This document shows positions 48,581 to 59,055 of a stretch of 64,000 bases of DNA, in pieces. The DNA comes from Chloroflexota bacterium. GTDB taxonomy: Bacteria; Chloroflexota; Dehalococcoidia; Lucifugimonadales; Lucifugimonadaceae. The stretch lies in assembly GCA_002717385.1 (NCBI GenBank), contig PBDR01000002.1, positions 1 to 64,000 on the forward strand. Reading direction: 5' to 3'. The translations under genes were made by a program, and so were the position numbers. How positions within the stretch are numbered: position 1 is the first letter of the stretch; each line of letters begins with the position of its first letter. The notes below the pieces were generated by a model, which saw nothing but the letters and a program-made list of their open reading frames with translations, was not told where the DNA came from and ran no database searches.

Positions 48581-50245
48581 TTAGTTAAGCAAGCGATTAT
48601 TTTCTTCTATTATGATTTCTTCATCTAGTTTTTGGAAAAGTGGTGTAGGTTTATCGATTTTTAATTTTGCTGGGAGCACTTTTCTTTTCCATCCGTCTGA
48701 TAATGTATTGTCTTCAAAATTTAGCATTTTATGTATCAAATCAGATGATTTAGGCAAGAAAGGATAAAAAACAGTTCTCAGAGTAGAGATAATATTTATT
48801 CCAACCCATAAAGTATTTGATGCTTTAGTTTTATTTATTTTTACTGTAGCCCAAGGTTTTTCATCATCTATGTATTTATTCCCAATATGAGCAAGATTCA
48901 TTGCATTTTGTAAGGCTAATCTAAATTTTCTTTTTTTAATTGAATTTGAAACTTCACTAAGTGTAGTATCACAGGCCTGTAAAATTTCACGATCTTTTTG
49001 ATTTAATTTTTTTGGTTTAACCAAAAAATCAAAATTTTTGTTTGAAATAGTTAGTACTCTATGGATAAAATTTCCTAAAGTTGCTACTAGTTCGTTATTA
49101 TTTGATGCTACAAAACCAGCCCAAGTGAATTCTGAATCAGATGTTTCAGGCATAATAGAAGTAAGGTAATATCTTAATGGTTCTGGTTCGTATCGTTTCA
49201 GGTAATCTGATAGCCAGATAGCGTGGCCTTTACTTTTTGAGAAATCAAGTCCCCCTAAATTTAAATATTCATTAGCGACTACATCTGTGGGTAAATTATG
49301 ATTTTCATAACCTAATAATATAGCAGGCCAAATAATTGCATGAAATGGTATATTGTCTTTTCCTTGAAAATAATATGATTCTGCATTTTTATCAAGCCAA
49401 AATTCTTCCCATAAGTTTTCATCACCTTGGATCTTAGCCCATTCTACTGTTGCTGAAAGATAACCTATTACTGCTTCAAACCAAACATAGATACGTTTGG
49501 TTTTGTATCCATCTTTAATTGGGATTGGGATTCCCCATTCAATATCTCTAGTGATTGCACGGTCTTTTAAACCTTCACGAAGCATCCCAATAGATTGATT
49601 TTTGACATTAATCCTCCATTGGTCTTTTTTTGAAATCCACTCTTCAAGAATTTTATTATATTTTGAAAGTTTAAAAAATTGATGAGTTGTTTCTCTAAAT
49701 TCTGGAGTTGAATTATCTCGAATTGATTTAATGTTAATTAAATCTGTTGGATCCAATGTTCTGCCACATTGTTCACATTGATCGCCTCTAGCCTTTGAAA
49801 AAGAACATTGTGGACATGTTCCTTCAACAAATCTATCTGGGAGAAATCTATTTTCAGTTAGTGAGAAAGGCATTTTATGTGTTTTTTCATACAATAGACC
49901 TCTCTTTTGAAGTTTTAAAAATATTTTTGAAACAACTTCTTCATGATTTTTAGTATGTGTATGTGTGTATAAATCATATGAAAACCCCATTTTTTCTAAT
50001 AAACTTTTCCAGATTTTATGAAATTTAAAAGCTACTTCTGAAGGTTCTACTCCTTCATCTGCAGCTTTTAATGCAGTAGGTGTGCCATGCATATCAGACC
50101 CTGATACCATAGCAACTTTATTACCTACTATCCGATGGTAACGTGCAAAAATATCAGCTGGAACATTCATCCCAGCTATATGTCCTAAATGAGGTTCTCC
50201 ATTAACATATGGCCAAGCAACAGCTACTAATATTTTTTTAGACAT
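48581..50245 (-). CDS. metG: Methionyl-tRNA synthetase
   Basis: PYVNGEPHLGHIAG (HIGH region), Zn motif CPQCSFSKARGDQCEQCG, KMSKS-like FSKSKGHAI. Confidence 0.95.
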   Translation of the reverse strand: MSKKILVAVAWPYVNGEPHLGHIAGMNVPADIFARYHRIVGNKVAMVSGSDMHGTPTALKAADEGVEPSEVAFKFHKIWKSLLEKMGFSYDLYTHTHTKNHEEVVSKIFLKLQKRGLLYEKTHKMPFSLTENRFLPDRFVEGTCPQCSFSKARGDQCEQCGRTLDPTDLINIKSIRDNSTPEFRETTHQFFKLSKYNKILEEWISKKDQWRINVKNQSIGMLREGLKDRAITRDIEWGIPIPIKDGYKTKRIYVWFEAVIGYLSATVEWAKIQGDENLWEEFWLDKNAESYYFQGKDNIPFHAIIWPAILLGYENHNLPTDVVANEYLNLGGLDFSKSKGHAIWLSDYLKRYEPEPLRYYLTSIMPETSDSEFTWAGFVASNNNELVATLGNFIHRVLTISNKNFDFLVKPKKLNQKDREILQACDTTLSEVSNSIKKRKFRLALQNAMNLAHIGNKYIDDEKPWATVKINKTKASNTLWVGINIISTLRTVFYPFLPKSSDLIHKMLNFEDNTLSDGWKRKVLPAKLKIDKPTPLFQKLDEEIIIEENNRLLN

Positions 50246-50318
50246 AATGATAAATTAAATTTAATACCTAACATTTTGAACATAAAATTACAAGAAATTT
50301 TAATTATAGACATTTTAA

Positions 50319-51146
50319 TTAAGTAATTTGTTTCCTTGACTGGATTTCTAAACGATAAACTCTACTTCTTGAAACAGAAAAATTATTTATTACATGATCA
50401 ACAATTTTTCTTCCAGTAAGTTCTTTGTTTCTAGCGATTGAAATTTCTTTGAGGATGGTTTCATCAGATATAAGGGGTTTATGTGATGAGTTATCTTTAA
50501 GGATTATAGTGAATTCTCCTTTAGGGTTAGAGAAGTACTTTATTGCATCTGAGGGTTTACCTGTAAATGTTTCTTCATGAATTTTAGTAAGTTCTCTACA
50601 AATAAAAACTTCACGATTATTCATTACTGTTTTAATTGATTGTAATGTATTAATTATTCTATGAGGACTTTCAAAAAAAACTATCAATCCTGATATATTA
50701 ACGATTTCTTCCAAACTAATTTTTTTTTCTCTTTCTTTGCGTGGTAAAAATCCAATAAAAGTAAATTTATTTGTTGGCCAAGGACAAATAGATAAAGCTG
50801 TTGTTATTGCTGAAGCTCCAGGGATAGGTACTATAATATGACCTTTGTCCATTGCTATTTTAACTACTTTAGCACCCGGATCGGATATACCTGGAGTACC
50901 TGCATCAGAAACTAAAACTGTATCTCCAAGGTTTAGTAATTTTATAGCTTGGTTGATTTTTGATATAGAAGTATGATCATGAACTGATATCATTTTGATT
51001 TTTTTCTGATTATTAGAAAAAAGTTTTTTACTAAATCTTGTGTCTTCAGCGATTACAAATTCTATATTATCTAAAATATCTTTTGCTCTGAAAGATAAAT
51101 CGGAGAGGTTTCCTATCGGAGTAGATAAAACATATAATGTACTCAT
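50319..51146 (-). CDS. rsmI: 16S rRNA (cytidine(1402)-2'-O)-methyltransferase
   Basis: LYVLSTPIGNLSDLSFRA; VSDAGTPGISDPG; VPIPGASA. Confidence 0.95.
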   Translation of the reverse strand: MSTLYVLSTPIGNLSDLSFRAKDILDNIEFVIAEDTRFSKKLFSNNQKKIKMISVHDHTSISKINQAIKLLNLGDTVLVSDAGTPGISDPGAKVVKIAMDKGHIIVPIPGASAITTALSICPWPTNKFTFIGFLPRKEREKKISLEEIVNISGLIVFFESPHRIINTLQSIKTVMNNREVFICRELTKIHEETFTGKPSDAIKYFSNPKGEFTIILKDNSSHKPLISDETILKEISIARNKELTGRKIVDHVINNFSVSRSRVYRLEIQSRKQIT

Positions 51147-51163
51147 CTTAGAAATGTAGTTTT

Positions 51164-52057
51164 TTAATTCACTATTGATTGATTTAATAAATGTTCTATT
51201 GCTGCATCATGTTGTTCATCAGCATGGTATGAACTTCTAACTAATGGTCCAGAGGCAACATGCTTAAATCCAAATTTTAATCCTAAATCTTTTAATTGTT
51301 CGAATTCTTTTGGATGATAAAAACGAATTATTGGGTGATGTTTTTTCGAAGGTCTTAAATATTGACCTATAGTAAGGAGATCACATCCAGCGGCAATTAA
51401 ATCTTTCATAGTAGAAACTATTTCATCTTTTGTTTCACCTAAACCAACCATCATACCTGATTTTGTCGGCATATTAGGATTGATTTTTTTTACATTTTGA
51501 ATAAGTTCTAGTGACTTATTGTAGTTACCTCGTGGTCTTACTTTTCTAAAAACTCTTTTTACGGTTTCTATATTATGATTTAGTACCTGAGGTTTAGCAT
51601 CAATTACTTTTTTAAGTGATTCAAAATCCCCATCGAAATCAGGAATAAGCACTTCAATTTTACAATTTGGAGAGAAATTTCTTACAGATATAATAGTTTT
51701 TGCAAATATTCCTGAACCATAGTCTTCAAGATCATCCCTGTCAACTGAAGTAATAACCGTGTATTTTAGGTTCATTTTTTTTACGGTGGAAGCAACTCTA
51801 AAAGGTTCTGATTGGTCAAGTGTATTTGGCCATCCAGTTTTGACATTACAGTATGAACATGCTCTAGTACATGTATCACCTAGTATCATAAAAGTTGCAG
51901 TTCCTCTATCCCAACAATCACCTATATTTGGACATGCAGCTTCCTCACAAACTGTGTTTAAACTTGCACCAGAAATTTTAGATTTAAGTGATAAAAAGTT
52001 TTCACTTCCTGGGGATTTTACTTTAAACCACTCAGGTAATCGGCTTTTTACTGACAA
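51164..52057 (-). CDS. lipA: Lipoyl synthase
   Basis: CEEAACPNIGDCW; radical-SAM CTRACSYC; VTSVDRDDL. Confidence 0.97.
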   Translation of the reverse strand: MSVKSRLPEWFKVKSPGSENFLSLKSKISGASLNTVCEEAACPNIGDCWDRGTATFMILGDTCTRACSYCNVKTGWPNTLDQSEPFRVASTVKKMNLKYTVITSVDRDDLEDYGSGIFAKTIISVRNFSPNCKIEVLIPDFDGDFESLKKVIDAKPQVLNHNIETVKRVFRKVRPRGNYNKSLELIQNVKKINPNMPTKSGMMVGLGETKDEIVSTMKDLIAAGCDLLTIGQYLRPSKKHHPIIRFYHPKEFEQLKDLGLKFGFKHVASGPLVRSSYHADEQHDAAIEHLLNQSIVN

Positions 52058-52148
52058 ATAGCTCTCCAGCGTATATTAATATTATTATGTAAGAGAATAC
52101 CAAAAAAATTACCACATCATAATTATATAGTCACAGTGTTATAAAGAT

Positions 52149-53387
52149 TTGAAAAAAAACAAACAAAAAATTAATAGTATTTCTGCAACTACTCTTTATA
52201 GAGAAGATGATTTATTGAAACTTTCGGTAGGGGAATTTACTAGATTGGGGACATGTATTTCTTTTGTAGATGGCATTCCAGTAGAAATATTAGGTGGTAT
52301 ACCTGGAGAGATTGTTGAAGTGAAAATCATTAAAGTTTTTCCAGAAAAAATAGTTTCCGTTGTAAATAACGTCCTTAAAGAGTCTAAGTATCGAATTCTA
52401 TCACCTTGTCTGAAATTTTTAGAATGTACTGGGTGTCAATTTCAACATATTGATTACTCTTATCAATTAGTAGTTAAGAGACAATTTATTGTAGATGAGT
52501 TATCTAAATATAGTTCCCTAAATAAAACTTTTATTGATGAAACCTTTCCTTCCCCAAAAAAGTTTAGTTATCGTAATCATTCTAGATTTACTGTCAGAAG
52601 TAAAAATTCTCCTGGAGAAGTTGGGTATATTAACTCTTTTAACAGAAAATTTATAAAAATTGAAGAATGCATACTAATGACTAATAAGATCAATGTTATT
52701 TTAGAAGAAATTCAAAATAGGATGAAAAATTGTTCTCAGGTTTCTATACGTTCTTCTGAAAAAACAGATTCATTTTTAGTTCAGCCTAACTTATTTGATA
52801 AAGATTTTTCTTTTGAGTCGGGTCAAAAATACTATTATGAAGAAGTAATTGATAGAAAATACAGAGTAGCTTCTCCATCATTTTTTCAAGTTAACATTTT
52901 GCAGTTGGAAAACATCATTAATTTTTCCCGTGAAATTTTGCAATTTGATGGCAAAGGAACTTTAGTTGATGCTTATAGTGGAGTGGGGATGTTTGCTTCC
53001 CAATTTTCTAAAGATGTCAAAAAAGTAATCAGTATAGAAGAATCTGCATCAGCTGTTTTAGATGCCACCGTAAGCAGCTCAGATTTACAAAACATAGAAT
53101 ATGTACAAAAAAAGACTGAAATAGCACTTTTGGAGATCAAAGAAGTAGTAGATTATTTAATCCTTGACCCACCAAGAATAGGTTGTCAAATTGATGTATT
53201 GGAGTCTGTAATACGAATTAGACCTAAAAAGATTTTAATGATTTCTTGTGATCCTGAAAGTATGATGAGAGATTTAGATTTTCTTGTTAGCAAAGGAGAA
53301 TTTAACATCCAATCAATCATTCCGTTTGATATGTTCCCGCAAACTAGACATATAGAATCTGTAGCTCTAATACATTTAAATGATTGA
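52149..53387 (+). CDS. 23S rRNA (uracil-5-)-methyltransferase RumA/RlmD-type
   Basis: TRAM domain, CTGCQFQHI, DAYSGVGMFA, LDPPRIGCQ, SCDPESMMRDL; TTG start. Confidence 0.88.
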   Translation: MKKNKQKINSISATTLYREDDLLKLSVGEFTRLGTCISFVDGIPVEILGGIPGEIVEVKIIKVFPEKIVSVVNNVLKESKYRILSPCLKFLECTGCQFQHIDYSYQLVVKRQFIVDELSKYSSLNKTFIDETFPSPKKFSYRNHSRFTVRSKNSPGEVGYINSFNRKFIKIEECILMTNKINVILEEIQNRMKNCSQVSIRSSEKTDSFLVQPNLFDKDFSFESGQKYYYEEVIDRKYRVASPSFFQVNILQLENIINFSREILQFDGKGTLVDAYSGVGMFASQFSKDVKKVISIEESASAVLDATVSSSDLQNIEYVQKKTEIALLEIKEVVDYLILDPPRIGCQIDVLESVIRIRPKKILMISCDPESMMRDLDFLVSKGEFNIQSIIPFDMFPQTRHIESVALIHLND

Positions 53388-54033
53388 TAAAAGAAAAATA
53401 ATTTTACTTTCGGCATCAAAGAGACGTTTGGAATTACTCGATAAATCAGGTATTTTACCAATTCAAATAATTCCGAATTTTGATGAAAGGTCGATTGCTT
53501 TAGAAAATATTAAACCAATATACTATCCTAAATTATTAGCTTTGGGAAAAATTAGAACATATAAAAATTTTTCTAGAAGTGTAATTATCAGTGCGGATAC
53601 ATGTGTGATTTTTAATAATATTGTGATTAATAAACCATCTAGTGTTTTGGAGGCTAGTGATATTTTATTCAAACTTAAAGGTCTATCTCATAAAGTTATT
53701 ACTGCAATTGTTGTAAAAATTGAAGGAAAAATTTTTACAGTTTCTAAAACTACAAAAGTTACATTGAGGAACTTTAGTTGTTTTGAAATAAACAAATATA
53801 TTGAATCTGGACTACCATTTGATCGAGCTGGAGGATATGGTATTCAGGATTTAGAATTTTCTCCGGTTATTGATTATAAAGGGTGTTATTTAAATGTTGT
53901 AGGTTTACCAATGTGTGCTTTAGATTCGATTCTTTCACGTTTTGATATTTCAATTAATAAATTAGATTGTCAAAATGATTGTAATGACGAAAAAATAGAA
54001 GAGGTAAAGAATGAATTTTTTAGGTGTAGGTAG
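53380..54033 (+). CDS. maf: Maf-like nucleotide pyrophosphatase
   Basis: LLSASKRRLELL; SADTCVIFNN; GLPFDRAGGYGIQD. Confidence 0.92.
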   Translation: MIDKRKIILLSASKRRLELLDKSGILPIQIIPNFDERSIALENIKPIYYPKLLALGKIRTYKNFSRSVIISADTCVIFNNIVINKPSSVLEASDILFKLKGLSHKVITAIVVKIEGKIFTVSKTTKVTLRNFSCFEINKYIESGLPFDRAGGYGIQDLEFSPVIDYKGCYLNVVGLPMCALDSILSRFDISINKLDCQNDCNDEKIEEVKNEFFRCR

Positions 54034-54328
54034 TTTGGAATTACTCTTAATTATGATAATAGGAGTAACGGTTGTGGGCCCAAAGAGATTAATTTTAGGA
54101 ATCCGTTCCGCAAAAAAAGTTCTAACTCAACTTAAGGAACAAAGAGATTATTTATCTGAAATAATTCTTGATGAAGAAAGCATTATAGAGAATGAACTGG
54201 ATTATGATAATAATTCAGATATAAATCCTGTTCCAATTGATAAAAAAGAAACAAAAGGGGAATTAAAAAAAGTTGACAATTTGGACGAAGACTTAGGAGA
54301 TAAAAATAAAGGTAATAAAAATGGATAA
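54011..54328 (+). CDS. Twin-arginine translocation TatA/TatB-like protein (TatB-like)
   Basis: MNFLGVGSLELLLIMIIGVTVVGPKRLILGIRSAKKV; single TM and amphipathic helix; precedes tatC. Confidence 0.82.
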   Translation: MNFLGVGSLELLLIMIIGVTVVGPKRLILGIRSAKKVLTQLKEQRDYLSEIILDEESIIENELDYDNNSDINPVPIDKKETKGELKKVDNLDEDLGDKNKGNKNG

Positions 54329-55073
54329 AGATAAAGCTGTATCTTTATTAACACATTTCTCTGAAATTAAGAAAAGGTTAATTAGAATATCAATTATAGT
54401 TATTTCGTCTACTATTGTTTCTTTCATTTTTTATCAACCAATTTCAAAATTTGTACAAAAACCTGCTTTAGATGCGTTAGTAAAAATTTCTCCTGATATT
54501 CCTGCTACGCTTGTTTTTTTAGATGTTTTTGAAGGATGGTCAGCTATAGCCAGATTATCTGTATTAGTTGGTTTTAGTATCTCATTCCCATATATTATGT
54601 TTGAATTAGTAATGTTTTTACGACCAGGTTTAACTAAATCTGAAAGGACATATATATATAGTTTAATTCCAGGAGGGACACTTTTATTTTTTCTAGGAGT
54701 TGCATTTGCATACTATATATTAATCCCACCTGCAGTATATTTCTTGTTTTCTTTTGGGAGTGATATAGCTACTCCAACTCCAAGAATTGGTTCTTATATT
54801 GCATTAATGAGTTCACTTGTATTTTGGATGGGAGTGATTTTTGAGATTCCCATAATAATGTTTTTACTTGCGAAAGCAGGTTTATTGAAATCATCTTGGG
54901 TATCTAAAAAGAGAGTGTGGAATATTCTATTTGGTTTTGTTCTTGGTGCTATTATTACACCTACTTTTGATCCTGTTACTCAAACTCTAGCAGCATTACC
55001 AGCAATTTTTTTATTTGAATTAGGGCTTTTATTGGTGAAGATTACCGAAAGGTCAAGAAAAAAATATAGATAA
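54321..55073 (+). CDS. tatC: Sec-independent protein translocase TatC
   Basis: LLTHFSEIKKRLIR; FVLGAIITPTFDPVTQTLAALP; six TM segments. Confidence 0.95.
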   Translation: MDKDKAVSLLTHFSEIKKRLIRISIIVISSTIVSFIFYQPISKFVQKPALDALVKISPDIPATLVFLDVFEGWSAIARLSVLVGFSISFPYIMFELVMFLRPGLTKSERTYIYSLIPGGTLLFFLGVAFAYYILIPPAVYFLFSFGSDIATPTPRIGSYIALMSSLVFWMGVIFEIPIIMFLLAKAGLLKSSWVSKKRVWNILFGFVLGAIITPTFDPVTQTLAALPAIFLFELGLLLVKITERSRKKYR

Positions 55074-55080
55074 AAATAAT

Positions 55081-55254
55081 TTATTTTTTTATATCATCAT
55101 TTTTTTTATTTGAGCCTACAGAATTTCTGAATTCCTTGATTGCTTTTCCCACACCTGAACCAATTTCAGGGAGTTTTCCTACTCCAAAAACAATCAGAAT
55201 TATTACTAGAATTAGTATAATTTCTAAAGGACCTATATTTCTTAGGAATCCCAT
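55081..55254 (-). CDS. tatA: Sec-independent protein translocase TatA
   Basis: 57 aa not in the ORF track: MGFLRNIGPLEIILILVIILIVFGVGKLPEIGSGVGKAIKEFRNSVGSNKKNDDIKK*; FGxGKLPE motif; GGAG ribosome site upstream. Confidence 0.93.
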   Translation of the reverse strand: MGFLRNIGPLEIILILVIILIVFGVGKLPEIGSGVGKAIKEFRNSVGSNKKNDDIKK

Positions 55255-55302
55255 AATTTTCTCCGTTATTTTTTTTAGTCAATGGTATATATTATAATAA
55301 TA

Positions 55303-55977
55303 TTAGCTTAGAATTCTCCATATAGCTTTTACTTTTCCAACTACTTCTATTTCTGATGATTTTATTATTATGGGTTTAAGCTGAGTGTTTGCTGGTTCTA
55401 GACGTGTAATTTGTCCTTCGTAAAAGTAATGTTTCAATGTGGTGGTATTATCTTTTTTAAATCTTACGGCTGCCATCTGACCATTATGAACACTTTTGGT
55501 ATGTTGCATAATCACCATATCACCATCTGAAATTAAAGAGTCAATCATTGATTCCCCTTTTATTTTTAAAGCATAAATATCATTTCCAATGCCTACAATA
55601 GATTGTGGTAGGTCTATATATTCTTTGTTATCTACATCAGACCATGTCTCGTTTTCTGGTAAAGGGAAAGGTGATCCGGCTGCAATTGTACCTAACATTG
55701 GTACGGCAATTAGTTCATGGGTTTCATTCCTATTTTTGTCGAAAGGGTAAAGTTGGTTTTTTTTAAATTGAATTAATTTTAAACTACGTGAAACTTCTGA
55801 ATGACTTTTCAAGATACCTAATGATTTTAATTTATCCAAATTATACTGTACAACTGAAGTGGAACTGATATCACATCCTATTTGAATGTCTCTAACGCTT
55901 GGTGCGTAGTCGTAATCTGAAAACCACTGTTCAATGAAACTTACAATTTTTTTTTGACGTTCAGTTAAAGTGATCAT
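55303..55977 (-). CDS. lexA: LexA repressor
   Basis: LTERQKKIVSFIEQW; Ala-Gly cleavage site in GTIAAGSPF; KGESMIDSLISDGD Ser/Lys protease region. Confidence 0.95.
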   Translation of the reverse strand: MITLTERQKKIVSFIEQWFSDYDYAPSVRDIQIGCDISSTSVVQYNLDKLKSLGILKSHSEVSRSLKLIQFKKNQLYPFDKNRNETHELIAVPMLGTIAAGSPFPLPENETWSDVDNKEYIDLPQSIVGIGNDIYALKIKGESMIDSLISDGDMVIMQHTKSVHNGQMAAVRFKKDNTTTLKHYFYEGQITRLEPANTQLKPIIIKSSEIEVVGKVKAIWRILS

Positions 55978-56009
55978 TATTGAAATTTAGTTTTAATATG
56001 TTTATTTCG

Positions 56010-56039
56010 AAAATACCAGTTTTTTTTGTTAGTTGTCAA
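56010..56039 (-). promoter_or_regulatory. Candidate sigma-70-type promoter upstream of lexA
   Basis: On the minus strand TTGACA (56039-56034), 18 nt, TATTTT (56015-56010). Confidence 0.4.
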
Positions 56040-56071
56040 AAAAAATTGTCACCTTATTAAAAAATTTTTTT

Positions 56072-56536
56072 CTATTTATGAGGAGGGTGAAGTTTATCAT
56101 TATCAAACGAAATAATTTCCAGTGATTTAGGAGGGTCATTTTGATTTTCTGATGATCCAAAAGCTATATAGTGGGGAGGAGGAACTTTTAATATAATTAT
56201 CGCTGCTAAATTTATTGAAAGAGGTTTATGCCCACCAAACCATATTACATTTGGCCCATCGATTAGTTGTGTAGGACCGTTTTCTATGGGTCTTAATACA
56301 TTTTCATCAACATTATATGTTCCAGGTACGATTATTCCCCATTTAATTAGACCATTATATTCTGATGGTAATACAAATCTCCATCTTGGGATCAATCCTT
56401 TCCAAGGCATTACTTCGACTCCCAAGGTACTATCATTATCGAAGGGGTGAATTATTCGCCAATTATAAGATGAATTTTTGGCGAAAGATTTTTCAAGTGA
56501 GGGGCCAATGAATTCTGCTGGATTTGATTCTTCCAT
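56072..56536 (-). CDS. Hypothetical protein
   Basis: 154 aa ORF on the rpsT strand with no better overlapping frame; family not recognised. Confidence 0.6.
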   Translation of the reverse strand: MEESNPAEFIGPSLEKSFAKNSSYNWRIIHPFDNDSTLGVEVMPWKGLIPRWRFVLPSEYNGLIKWGIIVPGTYNVDENVLRPIENGPTQLIDGPNVIWFGGHKPLSINLAAIIILKVPPPHYIAFGSSENQNDPPKSLEIISFDNDKLHPPHK

Positions 56537-56545
56537 CAGCTTGAT

Positions 56546-56785
56546 TTATGAATTTATAGATTGATTAAATTTTTTTAGGAGTCGAGATTTTTTTCTCGCA
56601 GCATTGTTTTTATGTATTATACCTTTAGATACAGCTCTATCGAGAGCAGAAATTGCGGATTTAACATTTGCTTCTGATTCAATTGCTTCTGAGGCAATCT
56701 TCAACCTAGACCTAGTATAAGTTCTGGTAATTTTATTATTAATTGCTCGTTTTTTTTGAGAACGTAAGGTTTTTTCTGCTGGCAT
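56546..56785 (-). CDS. rpsT: 30S ribosomal protein S20
   Basis: PAEKTLRSQKKRAINNKITRTYTRSRLK... ALDRAVSKGIIHKNNAARKKSRLLKKFN. Confidence 0.93.
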   Translation of the reverse strand: MPAEKTLRSQKKRAINNKITRTYTRSRLKIASEAIESEANVKSAISALDRAVSKGIIHKNNAARKKSRLLKKFNQSINS

Positions 56786-56858
56786 AAACTGATACCTGAT
56801 TAATCTTTTATAATAAACTAATTATATTAGGAAAAAAAAAGATTTACTCTGTTTAAAG

Positions 56859-59045
56859 TTATTCGTTTATTCTAATTACTGATTCTATCCCGGGGATTGC
56901 CTCTAATCGTGAGAATAATCTACTTAGTTGTTCAACTCCTCTAGTATAGACAGTTAATGCTATATTAACTGCATTCGACCCTTCATTTTCCTTTGAATTC
57001 ATTTTGTGAATATTGACCCCTTCGGAAGAAACTACAACTGTTATATCTCGGATTAATCCTATTCTGTCGTAAGCATTAATAATTAATCTTGCAGAGTAAG
57101 TAGTAGCAAATTCACCCCAATTTACGTCAACAATTTTTTCTGGTTTGGATGAATATCTTGCGTTATTACATGATGATTTATGTACGGTAACATCTTCATT
57201 TCTTGTAAGGTACCCTATAATTTCATCCCCGTGAATTGGATTACAACATCTTCCAATTTTCGTGAGGATATCTTGTTCTCCCATTACAACTAAAATACCA
57301 GATTTTGACATATTTTGTTTTCCGGTGGAAATTTTAGTTGTTTCCATTCCATCAATTACTTCAGCAATTCTAGTTATAGGTACCTTACCTGAACCTAATG
57401 ATTCATTAAGTTCTTTAATATTCTTAAAATCCATTTCTTTCACAATTTCAGATTCACTTAGATTTATTCCTAAACGGGTAAGTTCTTTATTTAGAATTTT
57501 TTTACCCTCGCGTTCTATGACTTTTTTATTTTGCTTATTAAACCATTGCCTAACTTTAGATTGTGCTCCCATAGAAGATAAAAAATGTAATTCAGTATTT
57601 AACCAATTTATGTTAGGTCCTTTCTCCATATGAGATTTTTTAATTTCTACTAGATCTCCATTTTGAAGTATAGAGTTTAACGCAACAATTTTATTATTAA
57701 CATAAGCTCTTGTAGCATTATGGCCCAATTCAGTGTGAACACGGTAAGCAAAGTCTAAAGGAGTTGCCCCAATAGGAAGGTCTATTACATCTCCTTTTGG
57801 TGTATAAACAAAAACCTGATCACTTAGGATGTCTGTTTTTACTGATGATAAATATTCTTCATCTTCTGAGAATTCTCTTTGCCAGTCTAGAATTTGCCTT
57901 AACCATGATAATTGTTGTTCGAAATCATTTCCATTAACTTTATTTTTTTCACTTTCCTTATATACCCAATGAGAAGCAACACCTTCTTGTGCGATTTTAT
58001 CCATATTTTTAGTCCTAATTTGTACTTCCAATGAGTAATTTCCTGGACCAATTACAGAAGTATGAAGTGACTGATACATATTTTCTTTAGGATTTCCAAT
58101 GTAGTCATCAAATTCTCCTTGTAAAGGTTTCCATTTGGAATGAATAATGCCTAAAGATTTATAACAATCTTCAATATTGTCGGTAAGAATTCTTATAGCA
58201 AATAAATCATGGATTTCATTAAATTTCCTACCTATTTCTTGATAACGATTTATTTTTTTATAAATGCTATATAAATGTTTTGCCCTCCCATAAACTTGTG
58301 ATTTTATTTTTGAATTTTCTAGTTCAGATTTTACTGTTTTGACTGCAGCATTAACATATTTTTCTCTTTCTAACCTTTTCCTAGAGATCAACTTAGATAT
58401 ACTTTTATATTCTTCTGGATTTAGGTACCTGAATGATTCATCTTCGAGTTTCCATTTAATTTCATTCATTCCTAATCGGTGAGCTAACGGTGCATGAATT
58501 TCTAACGTTTCTCTAGCTATTCTAATTTGTCTACTGGTAGGAAGATATTTAAGGGTTTGCATGTTGTGTAATCTATCCGAAAGCTTAATCAAAACAACTC
58601 TGACATCTTTTGCCATAGCAATTAAAATTTTCCTTAGAGTTGCAGAACGAGTATTTTGTGGGTGACTAATTTCTTTAGCCATTTGACTTGATTTATTGAT
58701 CTTATCTATGTTTTTTAATTTTGTTGCCCCTTCAACTATATTCGCTACTTCACCACCAAAATTACTTTTTATTTCTTCATAAGAAACATTACAATCTTCA
58801 ATTACATCATGTAAAAGAGCAGCTTTAATGGTGACTGAATCTAATCTCATCTCTGCAAGATTTTGAGCGGTTGCAATTGGATGAATAATATATGGTTCAC
58901 CAGATTTTCTTGTTTGACCTTGATGACATATTATTGCAAAATCTAAAACTCCACTGACCTCCTCAAGGTGAGAATTGTTTAAATATCTTTCTAGAGTTTC
59001 TATAAGTTTGTTTTTTGGGGTGGTTATTTCAGTTGTTGATTGCAT
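56859..59045 (-). CDS. RelA/SpoT-family (p)ppGpp synthetase/hydrolase
   Basis: HD domain AALLHDVIEDC; synthetase region KENMYQSLHTSV; TGS and ACT domains. Confidence 0.95.
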   Translation of the reverse strand: MQSTTEITTPKNKLIETLERYLNNSHLEEVSGVLDFAIICHQGQTRKSGEPYIIHPIATAQNLAEMRLDSVTIKAALLHDVIEDCNVSYEEIKSNFGGEVANIVEGATKLKNIDKINKSSQMAKEISHPQNTRSATLRKILIAMAKDVRVVLIKLSDRLHNMQTLKYLPTSRQIRIARETLEIHAPLAHRLGMNEIKWKLEDESFRYLNPEEYKSISKLISRKRLEREKYVNAAVKTVKSELENSKIKSQVYGRAKHLYSIYKKINRYQEIGRKFNEIHDLFAIRILTDNIEDCYKSLGIIHSKWKPLQGEFDDYIGNPKENMYQSLHTSVIGPGNYSLEVQIRTKNMDKIAQEGVASHWVYKESEKNKVNGNDFEQQLSWLRQILDWQREFSEDEEYLSSVKTDILSDQVFVYTPKGDVIDLPIGATPLDFAYRVHTELGHNATRAYVNNKIVALNSILQNGDLVEIKKSHMEKGPNINWLNTELHFLSSMGAQSKVRQWFNKQNKKVIEREGKKILNKELTRLGINLSESEIVKEMDFKNIKELNESLGSGKVPITRIAEVIDGMETTKISTGKQNMSKSGILVVMGEQDILTKIGRCCNPIHGDEIIGYLTRNEDVTVHKSSCNNARYSSKPEKIVDVNWGEFATTYSARLIINAYDRIGLIRDITVVVSSEGVNIHKMNSKENEGSNAVNIALTVYTRGVEQLSRLFSRLEAIPGIESVIRINE

Positions 59046-59055
59046 AAAAAACCTA

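Noticed and set aside
57262-57633. 123-aa plus-strand ORF
   Set aside because: Antisense to RelA/SpoT coding sequence.
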